Shown here in pieces: positions 30,982-40,174 of a stretch of DNA of 64,000 nucleotides. Both the position numbers and the translations under genes were made by a program. A model generated the notes under the pieces. That model was not told where the DNA came from, made no database searches, and saw only the letters and a list, made by a program, of their open reading frames with translations. How positions within the stretch are numbered: position 1 is the first letter of the stretch; each line of letters opens with the position of its first letter. This stretch comes from Streptomyces roseifaciens (GTDB lineage: Bacteria > Actinomycetota > Actinomycetes > Streptomycetales > Streptomycetaceae): NCBI RefSeq assembly GCF_001445655.1, contig NZ_LNBE01000004.1, positions 2,108,001 through 2,172,000 of the forward strand, given 5' to 3'.

Positions 30982-33900
30982 TCAGTCGAACCAGCGCGCC
31001 CGCGCCAGTTCCTCCGTGCGGCTCGGGTCCTCCAGGAGGGCCGCTGCCTCGAAGCGGCGGGACCAGGCTCCTGCCGCCCAGGCCAGGCCCGCCGCCACGC
31101 CCTCCAGCGTCGAGGCGTGCAGGATGCCGTCCGCTCCCAGGCGCCAGTCCAGTTCGACGCCGTCGACGACGAGTTCCTCGTGCTCCACGTACGTCTCCGG
31201 CGCGCCCGGCAGCAGGACGCGTACGCCTTCCGGGACCTCGCGGAGTTCGCCCTGGCCCGCCGGGGCGGATGCTTCCAGGGTCTCGCTCAGGCGGCGTACC
31301 TGGAGCAGGTCGGCCAGGTCCGCCGAGCGTGACGGCGTCACCGGGAGGAGGGCGTGACCCGTGGCCAAGGGGAGGAGGTCCGGGGCGTCGGCCACTACCG
31401 CGTCCGCCGCGTCCACCACCCGCACCTCGCCGTCGGTCACGGCCCGCAGCTCGTCCGGCAGCGTGACCTGGTCCGGGTCGAGGCGGGCGAGGAGGCCGTA
31501 CAGGGCGTGGAGCTGGGGTGCGGTCACCGGGAGGGCCGGGTCGGCCAGGCGGGAGAGGAGTTCCGCCGCGCCGCCCGGTTCGTCCAGCAGCGCGGCCGCG
31601 GACGTACGGACGCCGAGGGCGCGCAGCACCTGCTCGTCGGCGAGGCCGGCCGCGTCCACCGCCTCGTACAGGCCGCGCAGGAGCGGGTCGCCGCCCGCGA
31701 CGCGCAGACCTGCGGGGCGGCGGCCGTCGAGGACGGGGTGGCCGCGCAGCCACCAGGCGGTGTACGGGCGGACGGACTCCGTCGTGCCGTCGGGCAGCAG
31801 GATGCGCACGGGCGTGGTGAGGGCGTCGCGCAGCGGCGGCTCGGCGAGCAGGGCCAGGGCTTCCGGCCAGGCGTCGTCGTCGACGAGGTCGAGGTCGCGG
31901 ACGGCCACGATCTCCGTCGCGACGGGCGGCACGGGCGTGTCGGGCAGCCGGTCGAGGACGTCCTCGCACCACACGTCGACCGCGTCGAGCAGCCCGGCAT
32001 CGTCGGGCTCGGCGAAGTCGCCGTCGCGCGGTTCGAGTTCGTCGGGGTCGAGGACGACGTCCGTGGCGCGCACGAGCGCGAAGCCGGCCATGACGCCGAC
32101 GGCGGTGAGCGGCTGCTCGCCCCACCGCTCGGCGAGGGCGGCGTCGCACGCGGCGAGCTCGCCGGGCCGGATCACGCGTTCGAATACGCTTCCGGGCAGG
32201 ACGAGTTCGCCCGCGGGGGCGAGCTCGCCGTCCTCGTCGGGCAGGGCGAGGGCGCCGAGCCAGGGCTCGTCGCCGGGCGCGAGGTCGGCGTCGCGCACGA
32301 GGCCGAGGACGAGCTCGGCGAGGGCGTCCGCGTCGAGCGCGTCCTCGTCCCACACCTCGTCGGCGTCGAGGGAGGCGGCCACCGCGGCCCGCACCTGCGG
32401 GGTGGTCAGGACGGCCCGGGGAGAGGACGGGGTGGCGCCGAGCTTCTCCAGGAGCGGGTGCGCGGCGTCGGGGTGGGCGACCTTCAGCCCCAGGCGGGAG
32501 AGCCGCTCCGAGTCCGCGCCGTCCGGCGGCGGGAGCAGCACCTGCCGCGGGCCGATGGCCGTACGGCCGTCCGCGAGCGGCACGGGCAGGCCGGTGAGCC
32601 GGTCCGGGTCGATGCCGGCGAGGCTGTCGTAGAGCCGCTGCCACCAGGACGGGGCGCGCTCGACGCCGGCGAGCCGGTCGACGACCTCGCCGAGCGGGGC
32701 GCGCGCGACGCCGAGGGCGCGCAGCTCGGGGCGGCGCTCCAGGCCGGCGGGCAGCAGGCTCGGGAAGAGCTCGCCGAGGACGGCGACGGTCTCGGCGCCC
32801 GCACCCTCGACGACCTCGGCGTCGGCGGGGCGCAGCGCGTACGGCTCGCCGGGGCCGCCGGGCCCGCTCCGCGCGAACGGGTCGTCCCACGTGTCGGCGG
32901 CCGGCGGGGCGTCCGGGGCGGCGGCCGGCTCCGGCGTCTGCCGGGCCGCGTCCGGGCCCTCGGTCCACGGGATGCCCTCCACGCCGCCGCCCCGCGGCGC
33001 GGCCGTCTCCTGGGCGGGGACCCCGGCCGCGCTCGGCAGGAACGCGACGCCCGGCAGCCGGTCCAGGATCCGCCGGCGCAGCTCCGCGTCCAGCGCGCCC
33101 TGCGCCAGCGGGGAGGGCACGAGGTCGAGCGTTCCCGGGCCGACCGGGTGCCAGTCGCGCAGCAGCTGCGCGTACGCCTCGGCCGCGCGCCCGGTGAGGA
33201 AGTCCGTGAGGGCGCCGGGCGCGGCGTGGCGGCGCGTGGGCTCCAGCGGGAACGTGGCGACGAGCAGCGCCGGGACGCCCAGCGGCTCGTCCGTCGGCGT
33301 CGGCGCGTGCACGACGGGCGCGGTGCCGGGGCGTACGGGCGCGCCGTCCTCGCCCACCGGCACGGCCCACATGACCGACCAGTGCGGGCGCAGGCGCTCC
33401 TCCACGGGCCGGTCGGCGAGCAGCGCGGAGTCCAGGGCCCCGGCCGCCCGCTCGACCCGCCAGCGGGCCGTGGTGCCGCGCGCGGAGTCGTCCACGAGGA
33501 CGTACGGGCCCTCCTGGCGGCGCGTCAGGGTCCGTACGACGCCGTCCGTCTCGACGACGACCTCGGACAGGCCGGGCAGCGTCAGCAGCAGCGCGTCGTC
33601 GACGCCGGCCAGCAGACGGGAGGTCAGGTCCTCGGCGGCGCCGTCGCGCAGGGGCAGCACGACCACCGTGTCGTAGCCGGCCGGGGCGGAGCCCTCGGCG
33701 GGCAGCGGGAGCCTCAGCAGCGGCACGTGGCCCTCGCGGCGGCGGATCTCCTCCTCCAGGGCGGGGGCCCGGACGGCCTCGCGCGCCGCCAGCGCCCTCG
33801 CCTCCGCGAGCGACCAGCGGACGCCGCCGGAGCGGCCGACGACGGCCGGCTCGTCGCTGACGGCCAGGACCGCGGAGAAGCCGACGCCGAACCGGCCGAC

Positions 33901-34293
33901 GCTGCCGTGGCCGCCCGGCCCGGCGCCCTTGTCCGCGTCGCGCTTGGCGGAGGCGCGGAGGGTGGCCAGGGACTCGACGCCCGCGGCGTCCATGGGCGCC
34001 CCGGTGTTCGCCGCGGCCAGCACGGCCGGGCGGCTGCCGGCGGCCGCGTGCAGGGTCAGCCGCAGGCGGCCGGGGACGCCCGCGCGGGCCGCGGCGTCGG
34101 CGGCGTTCTGGGCGAGCTCGACGACGAGGCGGTCGCGGTAGCCGCCGAGCGCGAGGTCCTCCTCGGCGTTGGCGTCCTCCCGGAAACGGGCCGGCGACGC
34201 CGCCCAGGCGTCCAGCACGCCGCGCCGCAGGCGCGCGGTTCCGAACGGATCCGCGCCTTCGGCCGCGCCTCGCACCATTGCCGTGCCGCTCAC
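30982..34293 (-). CDS. Sacsin-like GHKL ATP-binding protein
   Basis: 1103 aa. The N-terminal ~170 residues form a Hsp90-like GHKL ATPase module: ELAQNAADA (Glu59, Asn63, Asp66), an adenine-site DAAGVESLATLRASAK and GRFGVGFSAVLAVSD. The remainder is Leu/Asp/Glu/Ala-rich without known motifs except repeated PDEDGE/DDAG segments. This architecture is annotated as 'sacsin N-terminal ATP-binding-like' and occurs in conserved form in Streptomyces. A chaperone-like role is inferred. The GTG at 34293 has GGAG 7 nt upstream. Confidence 0.85.
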   Translation of the reverse strand: MSGTAMVRGAAEGADPFGTARLRRGVLDAWAASPARFREDANAEEDLALGGYRDRLVVELAQNAADAAARAGVPGRLRLTLHAAAGSRPAVLAAANTGAPMDAAGVESLATLRASAKRDADKGAGPGGHGSVGRFGVGFSAVLAVSDEPAVVGRSGGVRWSLAEARALAAREAVRAPALEEEIRRREGHVPLLRLPLPAEGSAPAGYDTVVVLPLRDGAAEDLTSRLLAGVDDALLLTLPGLSEVVVETDGVVRTLTRRQEGPYVLVDDSARGTTARWRVERAAGALDSALLADRPVEERLRPHWSVMWAVPVGEDGAPVRPGTAPVVHAPTPTDEPLGVPALLVATFPLEPTRRHAAPGALTDFLTGRAAEAYAQLLRDWHPVGPGTLDLVPSPLAQGALDAELRRRILDRLPGVAFLPSAAGVPAQETAAPRGGGVEGIPWTEGPDAARQTPEPAAAPDAPPAADTWDDPFARSGPGGPGEPYALRPADAEVVEGAGAETVAVLGELFPSLLPAGLERRPELRALGVARAPLGEVVDRLAGVERAPSWWQRLYDSLAGIDPDRLTGLPVPLADGRTAIGPRQVLLPPPDGADSERLSRLGLKVAHPDAAHPLLEKLGATPSSPRAVLTTPQVRAAVAASLDADEVWDEDALDADALAELVLGLVRDADLAPGDEPWLGALALPDEDGELAPAGELVLPGSVFERVIRPGELAACDAALAERWGEQPLTAVGVMAGFALVRATDVVLDPDELEPRDGDFAEPDDAGLLDAVDVWCEDVLDRLPDTPVPPVATEIVAVRDLDLVDDDAWPEALALLAEPPLRDALTTPVRILLPDGTTESVRPYTAWWLRGHPVLDGRRPAGLRVAGGDPLLRGLYEAVDAAGLADEQVLRALGVRTSAAALLDEPGGAAELLSRLADPALPVTAPQLHALYGLLARLDPDQVTLPDELRAVTDGEVRVVDAADAVVADAPDLLPLATGHALLPVTPSRSADLADLLQVRRLSETLEASAPAGQGELREVPEGVRVLLPGAPETYVEHEELVVDGVELDWRLGADGILHASTLEGVAAGLAWAAGAWSRRFEAAALLEDPSRTEELARARWFD

Positions 34294-34423
34294 GTGTCGT
34301 CTCCTGCCGCCGGTGGGTGTTCCTACGGCAGAACGTACCGCGCGGGGGTGACAGGCCGGTGTCGCCCTACCCGTGGGCGGCCGTACGACAGGGCGGGGCC
34401 GTATCGCGCCCGGGGGGCGCTCG

Positions 34424-34582
34424 TCCTCAAACTCCCCCAGCTACTGCTGGGAGGTACCCCCGGACGGGCTGGATCGGCGTCGGGCTCGCCCGTCAGGGGC
34501 AGCCCCCGTCAGGAGGCCGGAGGCTCCGGCCCGTCCGTTCGCAGGCCGAGTGCGCAGGCCGAGTGCGCAGGCCGAGCGTACG
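34424..34582. repeat. Intergenic Streptomyces hairpin repeat and 13-nt tandem repeats
   Basis: The 333-nt gap 34294-34626 carries no gene. At 34424-34465 is CCTCAAACTCCCCCAGCTAC followed by GCTGGGAGG and TACCCCCGG, a degenerate relative of the element at 5635-5703. From about 34529 the unit CGCAGGCCGAGTG is repeated three times. The rest is GC-rich sequence, probably the 3' trailer of the DUF3027 transcript. Confidence 0.55.
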
Positions 34583-34626
34583 TCAGCCCGTCTGCGGAGG
34601 CGCCGGGCGCGAGCCCCCGGGGTGCC

Positions 34627-35529
34627 TCAGGAGTGCCCGAGCTCCTCGTCCTCCTCGTCGCCGGCCGGCTCGGAACGCAGCGGCAGCGGGTCGACGAGCG
34701 TCTCGTCGATCACCGGCGGCGCCGGCCGCGGCGGCTTCGGCATGACCGCGGCCTCGGAGTGCCCGCCGCAGCCGTACGACAGGGACACGAGGTGCCCGTC
34801 CGCCGGACCGAACTCGTTGGCGCAGACGCCGAACGCCTGTCCGAGGGAGCCCCCGATCGGCACGAGGAAGCCGCAGCTGACGCACGACGCCGGGGCGGCC
34901 TGCGCCATCGGGGTCTTCGCGCCGTGGGTCTCGTCCCAGCGGTCGGCGGCGGTGTGCAGCCCGTAGCGGGACAGGACGCGGGCGCGCCGCATCCCGAGCT
35001 CCTCGGCCACGGCCGCGATCGTGCCGCGCGCCGGGACGGCCGGCTGGGCGGCGGGGGAGCCGGGGACGACGTCGGCGTCCTCGGCCTCGGCGAGGCGGTC
35101 CATCTCCTCGGAGACGGCGGAGTTCGGCGGCGGGACGTCCTCGCCGCTCCAGCCGGGCACGAGCCGCAGGTCCTCGGCGTCGGTGGGGAGGAGGTCGCCC
35201 GGGCCCATGTCGCCGGGGCGCAGGCGCTCGCTCCAGGGGACCCACTCGGGGGCCATGAGGGCGTCGGGCCCGGGCAGCAGGACCGTCTCGTCGAGGGTGA
35301 CGTTCTTGGCGCGGGAGGCGCGGGCGACGGTGACGGCCCAGCGCCAGCCGCGGTAGGCCGGGTCCAGGCAGAGGAAGGAGTGGGTGACGACGCGGTCCCC
35401 GTCGGCTACGGCCTGGACATGCTCGCCGACCGTGCCGGGCAGCGCGGCCTCCTCGGCCGCAGCACGGGCCAGGTCGACCGCCTCGGCGCACAGGCGGTCC
35501 GGGGTACGGCTTCGCATCGCAGCACTCAC
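34627..35529 (-). CDS. DUF3027 family protein
   Basis: 300 aa. Typical DUF3027 features: LCAEAVDLARAAAEEAALPG, the YRGWRWAVTVARASRAKNVT block, and a zinc-ribbon-like CVSCGFLVPIGG with a later CANEFGPADGHLVSLSYGCG. Function unknown; conserved across Streptomyces. The GTG at 35529 lacks a strong ribosome site, but a 12-bp perfect palindrome AGAATCGATTCT (35531-35542) lies immediately upstream and could form an operator or mRNA hairpin. Confidence 0.85.
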   Translation of the reverse strand: MSAAMRSRTPDRLCAEAVDLARAAAEEAALPGTVGEHVQAVADGDRVVTHSFLCLDPAYRGWRWAVTVARASRAKNVTLDETVLLPGPDALMAPEWVPWSERLRPGDMGPGDLLPTDAEDLRLVPGWSGEDVPPPNSAVSEEMDRLAEAEDADVVPGSPAAQPAVPARGTIAAVAEELGMRRARVLSRYGLHTAADRWDETHGAKTPMAQAAPASCVSCGFLVPIGGSLGQAFGVCANEFGPADGHLVSLSYGCGGHSEAAVMPKPPRPAPPVIDETLVDPLPLRSEPAGDEEDEELGHS

Positions 35530-35864
35530 AAGAATCGATTCTCTCTTCCACGCCGTCTCACGAGTGCGCCAGCCGATCGGCCGGGTCGGCGGACGGAGCG
35601 GACCTCAGGACCGCGTCGACGTCCGCGCCCGAACGGCCTCGGGCACACCTAGTCACTCCCATTCTGCGGGATCGAGACTCGGAGCGCGGCCAAGAACGAC
35701 CGCCGGTGGCGCGCTACGCACGCTACCCCGCTCGGCGCCACCGGGGATAGCCGGGCCGCGGCGAGCCCCGCGCTCGCCCGGCCGCGAGGGGGCCGCGCCA
35801 GGCCCCGTGCGGCCCGCAGCGGCGGCGAAAGTGCCCTGCCCGGTGCGAGTTGGGGCAGTATGGC
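35530..35864. other. Divergent intergenic region
   Basis: 335 nt between DUF3027 and an MFS gene. Apart from the palindrome at 35531-35542 and GC-rich CCGCGGCGAGCCCCGCG-like patches near 35757, nothing clear is visible; no gene-sized frame has codon bias like its neighbours. Confidence 0.35.
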
Positions 35865-37340
35865 GTGGTGGGAGCCATCCGGTCGGTCGAGGGCGGTCCG
35901 CTGCGCCGCATGGCCCGGGGCGCCGGCCGCGTGCTGCGCGCCCCGTTCACGGCTGCCGCGCGGGGCGTGCGCAGGGCGACACACGCGCACGGCGCGGGCG
36001 AGTCGGGCCTGGGCAAGCTGATCGAGCTGCACGCGGTGAATTCCGCGGGCGACATGCTGATCACCGTCGCACTGGCGTCCACGGTGTTCTTCTCGGTCCC
36101 CACGGACCAGGCGCGCGGCCGGGTGGCCCTGTACCTGGCGATCACGATGGCGCCGTTCACCCTCCTGGCCCCGGTGATCGGGCCGCTGCTCGACCGGCTC
36201 CCGCACGGCCGCCGGGCGGCCATGGCGGGCGCGATGCTGACGCGGGCGCTGCTCGCGCTGACGATGTCGGGGGCGGTGGCGAGCGGCGGCCTGGAGCTGT
36301 ATCCGGCGGCGCTCGGCGTCCTGGTGGCGTCGAAGGCGTACGGGGTGGTGCGTTCGGCGGTCGTGCCACGGCTGCTGCCACCGCGGATCTCGCTGGTGAA
36401 GGCCAATTCCCGGGTGACCCTCGGCGGGCTGCTGGCCACGGGAGTGGCGGCCCCGCTGGGCGCGGGGCTGCACCGGCTGGGACCGGAATATCCGCTCTAC
36501 GGGGCCTTCGTCGTGTTCGTCCTCGGCACGGTGCTGTCCTTCTCGCTCCCGCACAAGGTCGACTCGGCGAAGGGCGAGGCGCGAGCCCGGCTGGTCTCCG
36601 GGGAGCACCTCCCGCACCGCCCCCGGCGGATGCATATGGCGAAGGGCAACAAAAACGGCAGGAAGGGATGGATCGGCAGGAACAGCAGGAACAGCGGGAA
36701 TGGCAACAGGAACGGCAACAAGAAGAGCAAGCCTCCCAAGCCGCCCGGCCTCCGCACCGTCGGCAGCTCCGTCCTGCACGCCCTGCAGGCCAACAGCGCC
36801 ATGCGCATGCTCTCGGGCTTCCTCACCTTCTTCCTGGCCTTCCTGCTGCGCGTCCACCCGATCGGCCACCTGAGCCCGGCCTTCTCGCTCGGCGTCGTCG
36901 CCGTCGCCGCGGGCGCCGGGAACGCCCTGGGCACGGCCATAGGGGCGCTGCTGCGCTCACGCGGCCCGGAGAAGACGATCGCGCTGGTGCTGACGGTGTC
37001 GCTGGGCACGACCGTGGCCGCGGCCGTGTTCTTCGGGGCCTTCTTCGTGGTGGTCGTGGCGGCCGTCGCCGGCATCTCCCAGGCGCTGGGGAAGCAGTCG
37101 CTGGACTCCCTCATCCAGCGCGACGTGCCGGAGGAGGTGCGCACCTCGGCGTTCGCCCGTTCCGAGACGCTGCTGCAGATGTGCTGGGTCGTCGGCGGGG
37201 CCGTCGGCATCCTCCTGCCGCTCAACGGCACCCTGGGCATGGCGGTCGCCGCCGGGGTCCTCGCACTGGGCGTCGCGACAGCCGTACGGGGTCTGCTGAC
37301 CGCGGCACGGCGTGGCTCACCGCACCCCCGCGTGGCCTGA
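35865..37340 (+). CDS. MFS transporter with Lys/Asn/Gly-rich cytoplasmic insert
   Basis: About 491 aa. MFS permease with roughly twelve membrane segments, conserved in Streptomyces (GKLIELHAVNSAGDMLITVALASTVFF, APVIGPLLDRLPHGRRAAMA). The central loop carries an unusual ~35-residue insert rich in Asn, Gly, Lys and Arg (from HMAKGNKNGRK to KKSKPPKPPG), encoded by AAC/AAG-rich DNA with short repeats. Start is uncertain: GTG at 35865 or 35868, with GGGGCAG upstream. Substrate unknown. The DUF2771 lipoprotein gene follows after 26 nt. Confidence 0.82.
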   Translation: MVGAIRSVEGGPLRRMARGAGRVLRAPFTAAARGVRRATHAHGAGESGLGKLIELHAVNSAGDMLITVALASTVFFSVPTDQARGRVALYLAITMAPFTLLAPVIGPLLDRLPHGRRAAMAGAMLTRALLALTMSGAVASGGLELYPAALGVLVASKAYGVVRSAVVPRLLPPRISLVKANSRVTLGGLLATGVAAPLGAGLHRLGPEYPLYGAFVVFVLGTVLSFSLPHKVDSAKGEARARLVSGEHLPHRPRRMHMAKGNKNGRKGWIGRNSRNSGNGNRNGNKKSKPPKPPGLRTVGSSVLHALQANSAMRMLSGFLTFFLAFLLRVHPIGHLSPAFSLGVVAVAAGAGNALGTAIGALLRSRGPEKTIALVLTVSLGTTVAAAVFFGAFFVVVVAAVAGISQALGKQSLDSLIQRDVPEEVRTSAFARSETLLQMCWVVGGAVGILLPLNGTLGMAVAAGVLALGVATAVRGLLTAARRGSPHPRVA

Positions 37341-37366
37341 CCTGGGCGGCCCGATAGCCTGCCCGC

Positions 37367-37834
37367 ATGACCGCTGCGATTTTCCGGGGCAAGCGCCGCC
37401 GCGCCGCTGCCGCTGTCGGCGCCGTGGCCTTCGGGCTCGTCGCCCTTTCCGCCTGCGACAAGCCGACGCCGCTGGCGACGGTGACCGTCGGCTCGACCAC
37501 CGTGACGACCGAGGCCGCCTGCTTCGAGAAGGGCAAGGAGCTCGACCGCGGCGACCTCGACAAGTGCATGGCCGACAAGTCCATCAAGTCCATCAAGGTC
37601 CAGCCGGGCGACAAGGTCCGCGTGGGCGTCGAGCCGGACATGGCCGAGCAGGGCTGGATCGTGGTGGGCAACGGCCAGCAGCAGACCAACCAGCTGAAGC
37701 AGACCTACACCTCCCTCGACGGCGAGCAGCTCTTCGTCAACCGGATGGCGCAGCGCCTGGAGAAGTCCGTGGTGCTGTCGGTCATCACCAAGGACGGCGT
37801 GTGGAGCGTCAAGCTCGAGCTGGACAAGAGCTGA
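37367..37834 (+). CDS. DUF2771 lipoprotein
   Basis: 155 aa. A signal peptide with twin basic start (RGKRRR) and lipobox LSAC (Cys30) indicates an exported lipoprotein. The mature part has TVTVGSTTVTTEAACFEKGKEL and EQGWIVVGN, consistent with the small DUF2771 family. Role unknown. Located between the MFS gene and mqnB in one direction with short gaps (26 and 19 nt), so likely cotranscribed. Confidence 0.8.
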   Translation: MTAAIFRGKRRRAAAAVGAVAFGLVALSACDKPTPLATVTVGSTTVTTEAACFEKGKELDRGDLDKCMADKSIKSIKVQPGDKVRVGVEPDMAEQGWIVVGNGQQQTNQLKQTYTSLDGEQLFVNRMAQRLEKSVVLSVITKDGVWSVKLELDKS

Positions 37835-37853
37835 CGGACCGGCGGTCCCGCTG

Positions 37854-38666
37854 ATGCGCGTCCTCGTCGTCACCGCCGTGGACGCCGAGCGCGACGCGGT
37901 CGTGCGCGGCGCCTCGGCGGCCGGTCCTGCAGGCACGGGCGAACCGATCGAACCGGTCGATCCGGTCGATCCGGTCGAGTTCGCCGTGCCGGGCTTCGTG
38001 CTGCGCCGGCCCGCCCCGGTCCCGGAGCCGCTCGTGATCGACGTGCTGGCCGCCGGCGTGGGCCCGGCCGCCGCGGCGGCCGGAGCGGCCACGGCCCTCA
38101 CGGCCGCGGCGCTCTCCGGCAGCCCCTACGACCTGGTGGTCTCCGCGGGCATCGGCGGCGGCTTCATGACCCCCGGCCGCAGCGCGGCCGTGGGGTCCGT
38201 CGTCGTCTCCGACGCGATCGTGGCGGCGGACCTGGGCGCCGAGACGCCCGCGGGCTTCGTCCCCGTCACGGACCTCGGCTTCGGCACGGTGGAGCACCGG
38301 CCGCCCGCGGCGCTGGTGCGCGCCGTGGCCGAGGCTGCCGGTGCGCAGCGCGGCGACGTGCTGACGGTCTCGACGGTGACCGGCACCGCCGAGCGGGCCG
38401 CGGCCCTGGTGACCGCGCGGCCCGCCGCGCTCGCCGAGGCCATGGAAGGCTTCGGCGTGGCCGAGGCGGCGGCCGTGCACGGCGTGCCCGCCCTGGAGAT
38501 CCGGGCCGTCTCCAACCCCGTCGGTCCGCGCGACCGTGCCGCCTGGCGCATCGGCGACGCCCTGGAGGCCCTCTCCGGTGCCTCCGCCGCCCTGCGGGAA
38601 GCGCTGCGGGCGGCTCCACCCGAGTCGTGGAGCGCCTCCGAGTCGTGGAGCACCTCCGAGACCTGA
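37854..38666 (+). CDS. mqnB: Futalosine hydrolase
   Basis: 270 aa. Nucleoside-phosphorylase-like fold. It removes hypoxanthine from futalosine to give dehypoxanthine futalosine in the futalosine route to menaquinone. Motifs are LVVTAVDAERDAV, LAAGVGPAAAAAG, VSAGIGGGF, STVTGTAERAA and AMEGFGVAEAAAVHGVPALEIRAVSN. Residues 35-45 hold an EPVDPVDPVE repeat. The last ~12 residues (SWSASESWSTSET) come from an 18-nt tandem array that runs on to the next gene. mqnD follows after 26 nt. Confidence 0.92.
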   Translation: MRVLVVTAVDAERDAVVRGASAAGPAGTGEPIEPVDPVDPVEFAVPGFVLRRPAPVPEPLVIDVLAAGVGPAAAAAGAATALTAAALSGSPYDLVVSAGIGGGFMTPGRSAAVGSVVVSDAIVAADLGAETPAGFVPVTDLGFGTVEHRPPAALVRAVAEAAGAQRGDVLTVSTVTGTAERAAALVTARPAALAEAMEGFGVAEAAAVHGVPALEIRAVSNPVGPRDRAAWRIGDALEALSGASAALREALRAAPPESWSASESWSTSET

Positions 38667-38692
38667 AGCACCTCCGAGACCTGGAGCACCTC
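38622..38692 (+). repeat. Four 18-nt tandem repeats bridging mqnB end and mqnD start
   Basis: Units start at 38622, 38640, 38658 and 38676 (last one 17 nt). Consensus GAGNCGTGGAGCACCTCC, with GAGACCTG in the last two. The mqnB stop lies in unit three and the mqnD ATG follows unit four directly; the GGAGC of unit four serves as its ribosome site. Confidence 0.9.
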
Positions 38693-39544
38693 ATGAGCGA
38701 GCCCCTGAAGATCGCCTACTCGCCCTGCCCGAACGACACGTTCGTCTTCGACGCCTGGGCGCACGGCCGGGTCCCCGGAGCCCCCGCCCTGGACGTCACG
38801 TTCGCCGACATCGACGTCACCAACGGCATGGCCGAGCGCGGCGAGTTCGACGTCCTGAAGGTCTCCTACGCGGTCCTGCCGTGGGTGCTGGACGAGTACG
38901 CCCTGCTGCCGGCCGGCGGCGCCCTGGGCCGCGGCTGCGGGCCGCTCGTGCTCACGCGGGAGGCGGGCAGCCCCGTGTCCCTGGCGGGGAAGACGGTGGC
39001 GGTGCCGAGCGAGCGCTCGACGGCCTACCTGCTCTTCCGGCTGTGGGCCGCCGCCGAGGTGCCGGGCGGGGTCGGCGAGGTCGTCGTCCTGCCGTTCCAC
39101 GAGATCATGCCGGCCGTCCGGGACGGCAAGGTGGACGCGGGCCTGGTCATCCACGAGGCGCGGTTCACGTACGGGAACTACGGCCTGCACTGCCTGGCCG
39201 ACATGGGCGAGCACTGGGAGAACAGCACCGGCCTGCCCATCCCGTTGGGGGCGATCATCGCCAAGCGCTCGCTGGGCGCCGAGCGGTTGCGCGAACTGGC
39301 GGAGGCGGCACGGACGTCCGTGCGGATGGCGTGGGACGATCCGGAGGCCTCGCGGCCGTACGTGCTGGAGCACGCGCAGGAGATGGACCCCAAGGTCGCC
39401 GACCAGCACATCGGGCTCTACGTCAACGAATTCACGGCCGGGCTCGGGGAGAACGGCTATGCGGCGGTCCGCGGGCTGCTCACCCGGGCCGCGGCCGAGG
39501 GGCTCGTACCGCCCCTCGGCCCGGACGCGCTCGCTTTCGTCTGA
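38693..39544 (+). CDS. mqnD: 1,4-dihydroxy-6-naphthoate synthase
   Basis: 283 aa. Periplasmic-binding-protein-like enzyme that converts cyclic dehypoxanthine futalosine to 1,4-dihydroxy-6-naphthoate. Signs: KIAYSPCPNDTFVFDAWAHG at the start, DVTNGMAERGEFDVLKVSYA, VIHEARFTYGNYGL and ENSTGLPIPLGAI. Translation starts at 38693, after GGAG at 7 nt; an upstream in-frame ATG at 38627 lies inside the repeat array and was rejected. With mqnB it forms the menaquinone unit; mqnA and mqnC are not in the window. Confidence 0.94.
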   Translation: MSEPLKIAYSPCPNDTFVFDAWAHGRVPGAPALDVTFADIDVTNGMAERGEFDVLKVSYAVLPWVLDEYALLPAGGALGRGCGPLVLTREAGSPVSLAGKTVAVPSERSTAYLLFRLWAAAEVPGGVGEVVVLPFHEIMPAVRDGKVDAGLVIHEARFTYGNYGLHCLADMGEHWENSTGLPIPLGAIIAKRSLGAERLRELAEAARTSVRMAWDDPEASRPYVLEHAQEMDPKVADQHIGLYVNEFTAGLGENGYAAVRGLLTRAAAEGLVPPLGPDALAFV

Positions 39545-39546
39545 GC

Positions 39547-39636
39547 GCGTCCTCTTCGGACTCTGCGTCCTCTTCGGACCCTTCGAACCCTTCGAACTCT
39601 GCGTCCTCTTCGGAGTCTGAGTCCTCCGCGGACTCT
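39547..39636. repeat. Five 18-nt tandem repeats after mqnD
   Basis: Units begin at 39547, 39565, 39583, 39601 and 39619; the best copies read GCGTCCTCTTCGGACTCT. The array starts two bases after the mqnD stop and occupies the convergent gap before the second cold-shock gene. Confidence 0.88.
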
Positions 39637-39679
39637 TCGGTTTCTGCGGGTTCGTCGGACGTCCCGTTCTGCGGGCCCG

Positions 39680-40063
39680 TCAGACGTCCAGCTGGTCGGC
39701 GACCGCGCGCAGCATGCCGGCGATCTTGGCGCCGTGGGCCTTGTCGGGGTAACGGCCGCGCTCGAGCTGCTGGGTGACGTTCTCCAGGAGGGTGGTGAGG
39801 TCCTGGACGATCGACGCCAGCTCGTCGGGCTTGCGGCGCTGGGCGGCCGCGACCGAGGGCGTGGGGTCGAGCAGCGTCACCGACAGCGCCTGGTCGCCCC
39901 GCTGGCCGGCCACGACACCGAATTCCACCCGCTGTCCGGGCTTGAGGGAATCGACCCCGTCCGGGAGCACCGAGGAGTGCACGAAGACGTCTCCGCCGTC
40001 GTCGCGGGAGAGAAAGCCGAAGCCCTTCTCGCTGTTGAACCACTTGACCTTGCCGGTAGGCAC
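39680..40063 (-). CDS. Cold-shock domain protein with C-terminal extension
   Basis: 127 aa. Residues 1-65 are a CspA-type domain ([25 protein letters not shown]). Instead of ending there it continues for about 60 residues with a helical tail ([38 protein letters not shown]), a form seen in Streptomyces beside mqnD. The tail may dimerise or bind partners. GTG at 40063 was chosen because the cold-shock domain begins there and GAGGA precedes it. Confidence 0.9.
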   Translation of the reverse strand: MPTGKVKWFNSEKGFGFLSRDDGGDVFVHSSVLPDGVDSLKPGQRVEFGVVAGQRGDQALSVTLLDPTPSVAAAQRRKPDELASIVQDLTTLLENVTQQLERGRYPDKAHGAKIAGMLRAVADQLDV

Positions 40064-40174
40064 GTCTGTCCTCGTCCTCGTATCTCGTCGGAAATGGGGA
40101 ATTGAAGGGGAGACCGCCGGAAACCGTCGGTCATCGACGGCAATCGGCGGAAAAACAGCTCTTGATAGCACTAC

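Noticed and set aside
38622..38692. CRISPR array
   Set aside because: Units are contiguous 18-mers without spacers, and no cas genes are near. The same applies to the 9-, 11- and 15-nt arrays.
39480..40043. Acidic SEEDAE-repeat frame on the minus strand
   Set aside because: It overlaps mqnD and the cold-shock gene in a different frame; the repeats come from the non-coding 18-nt array.
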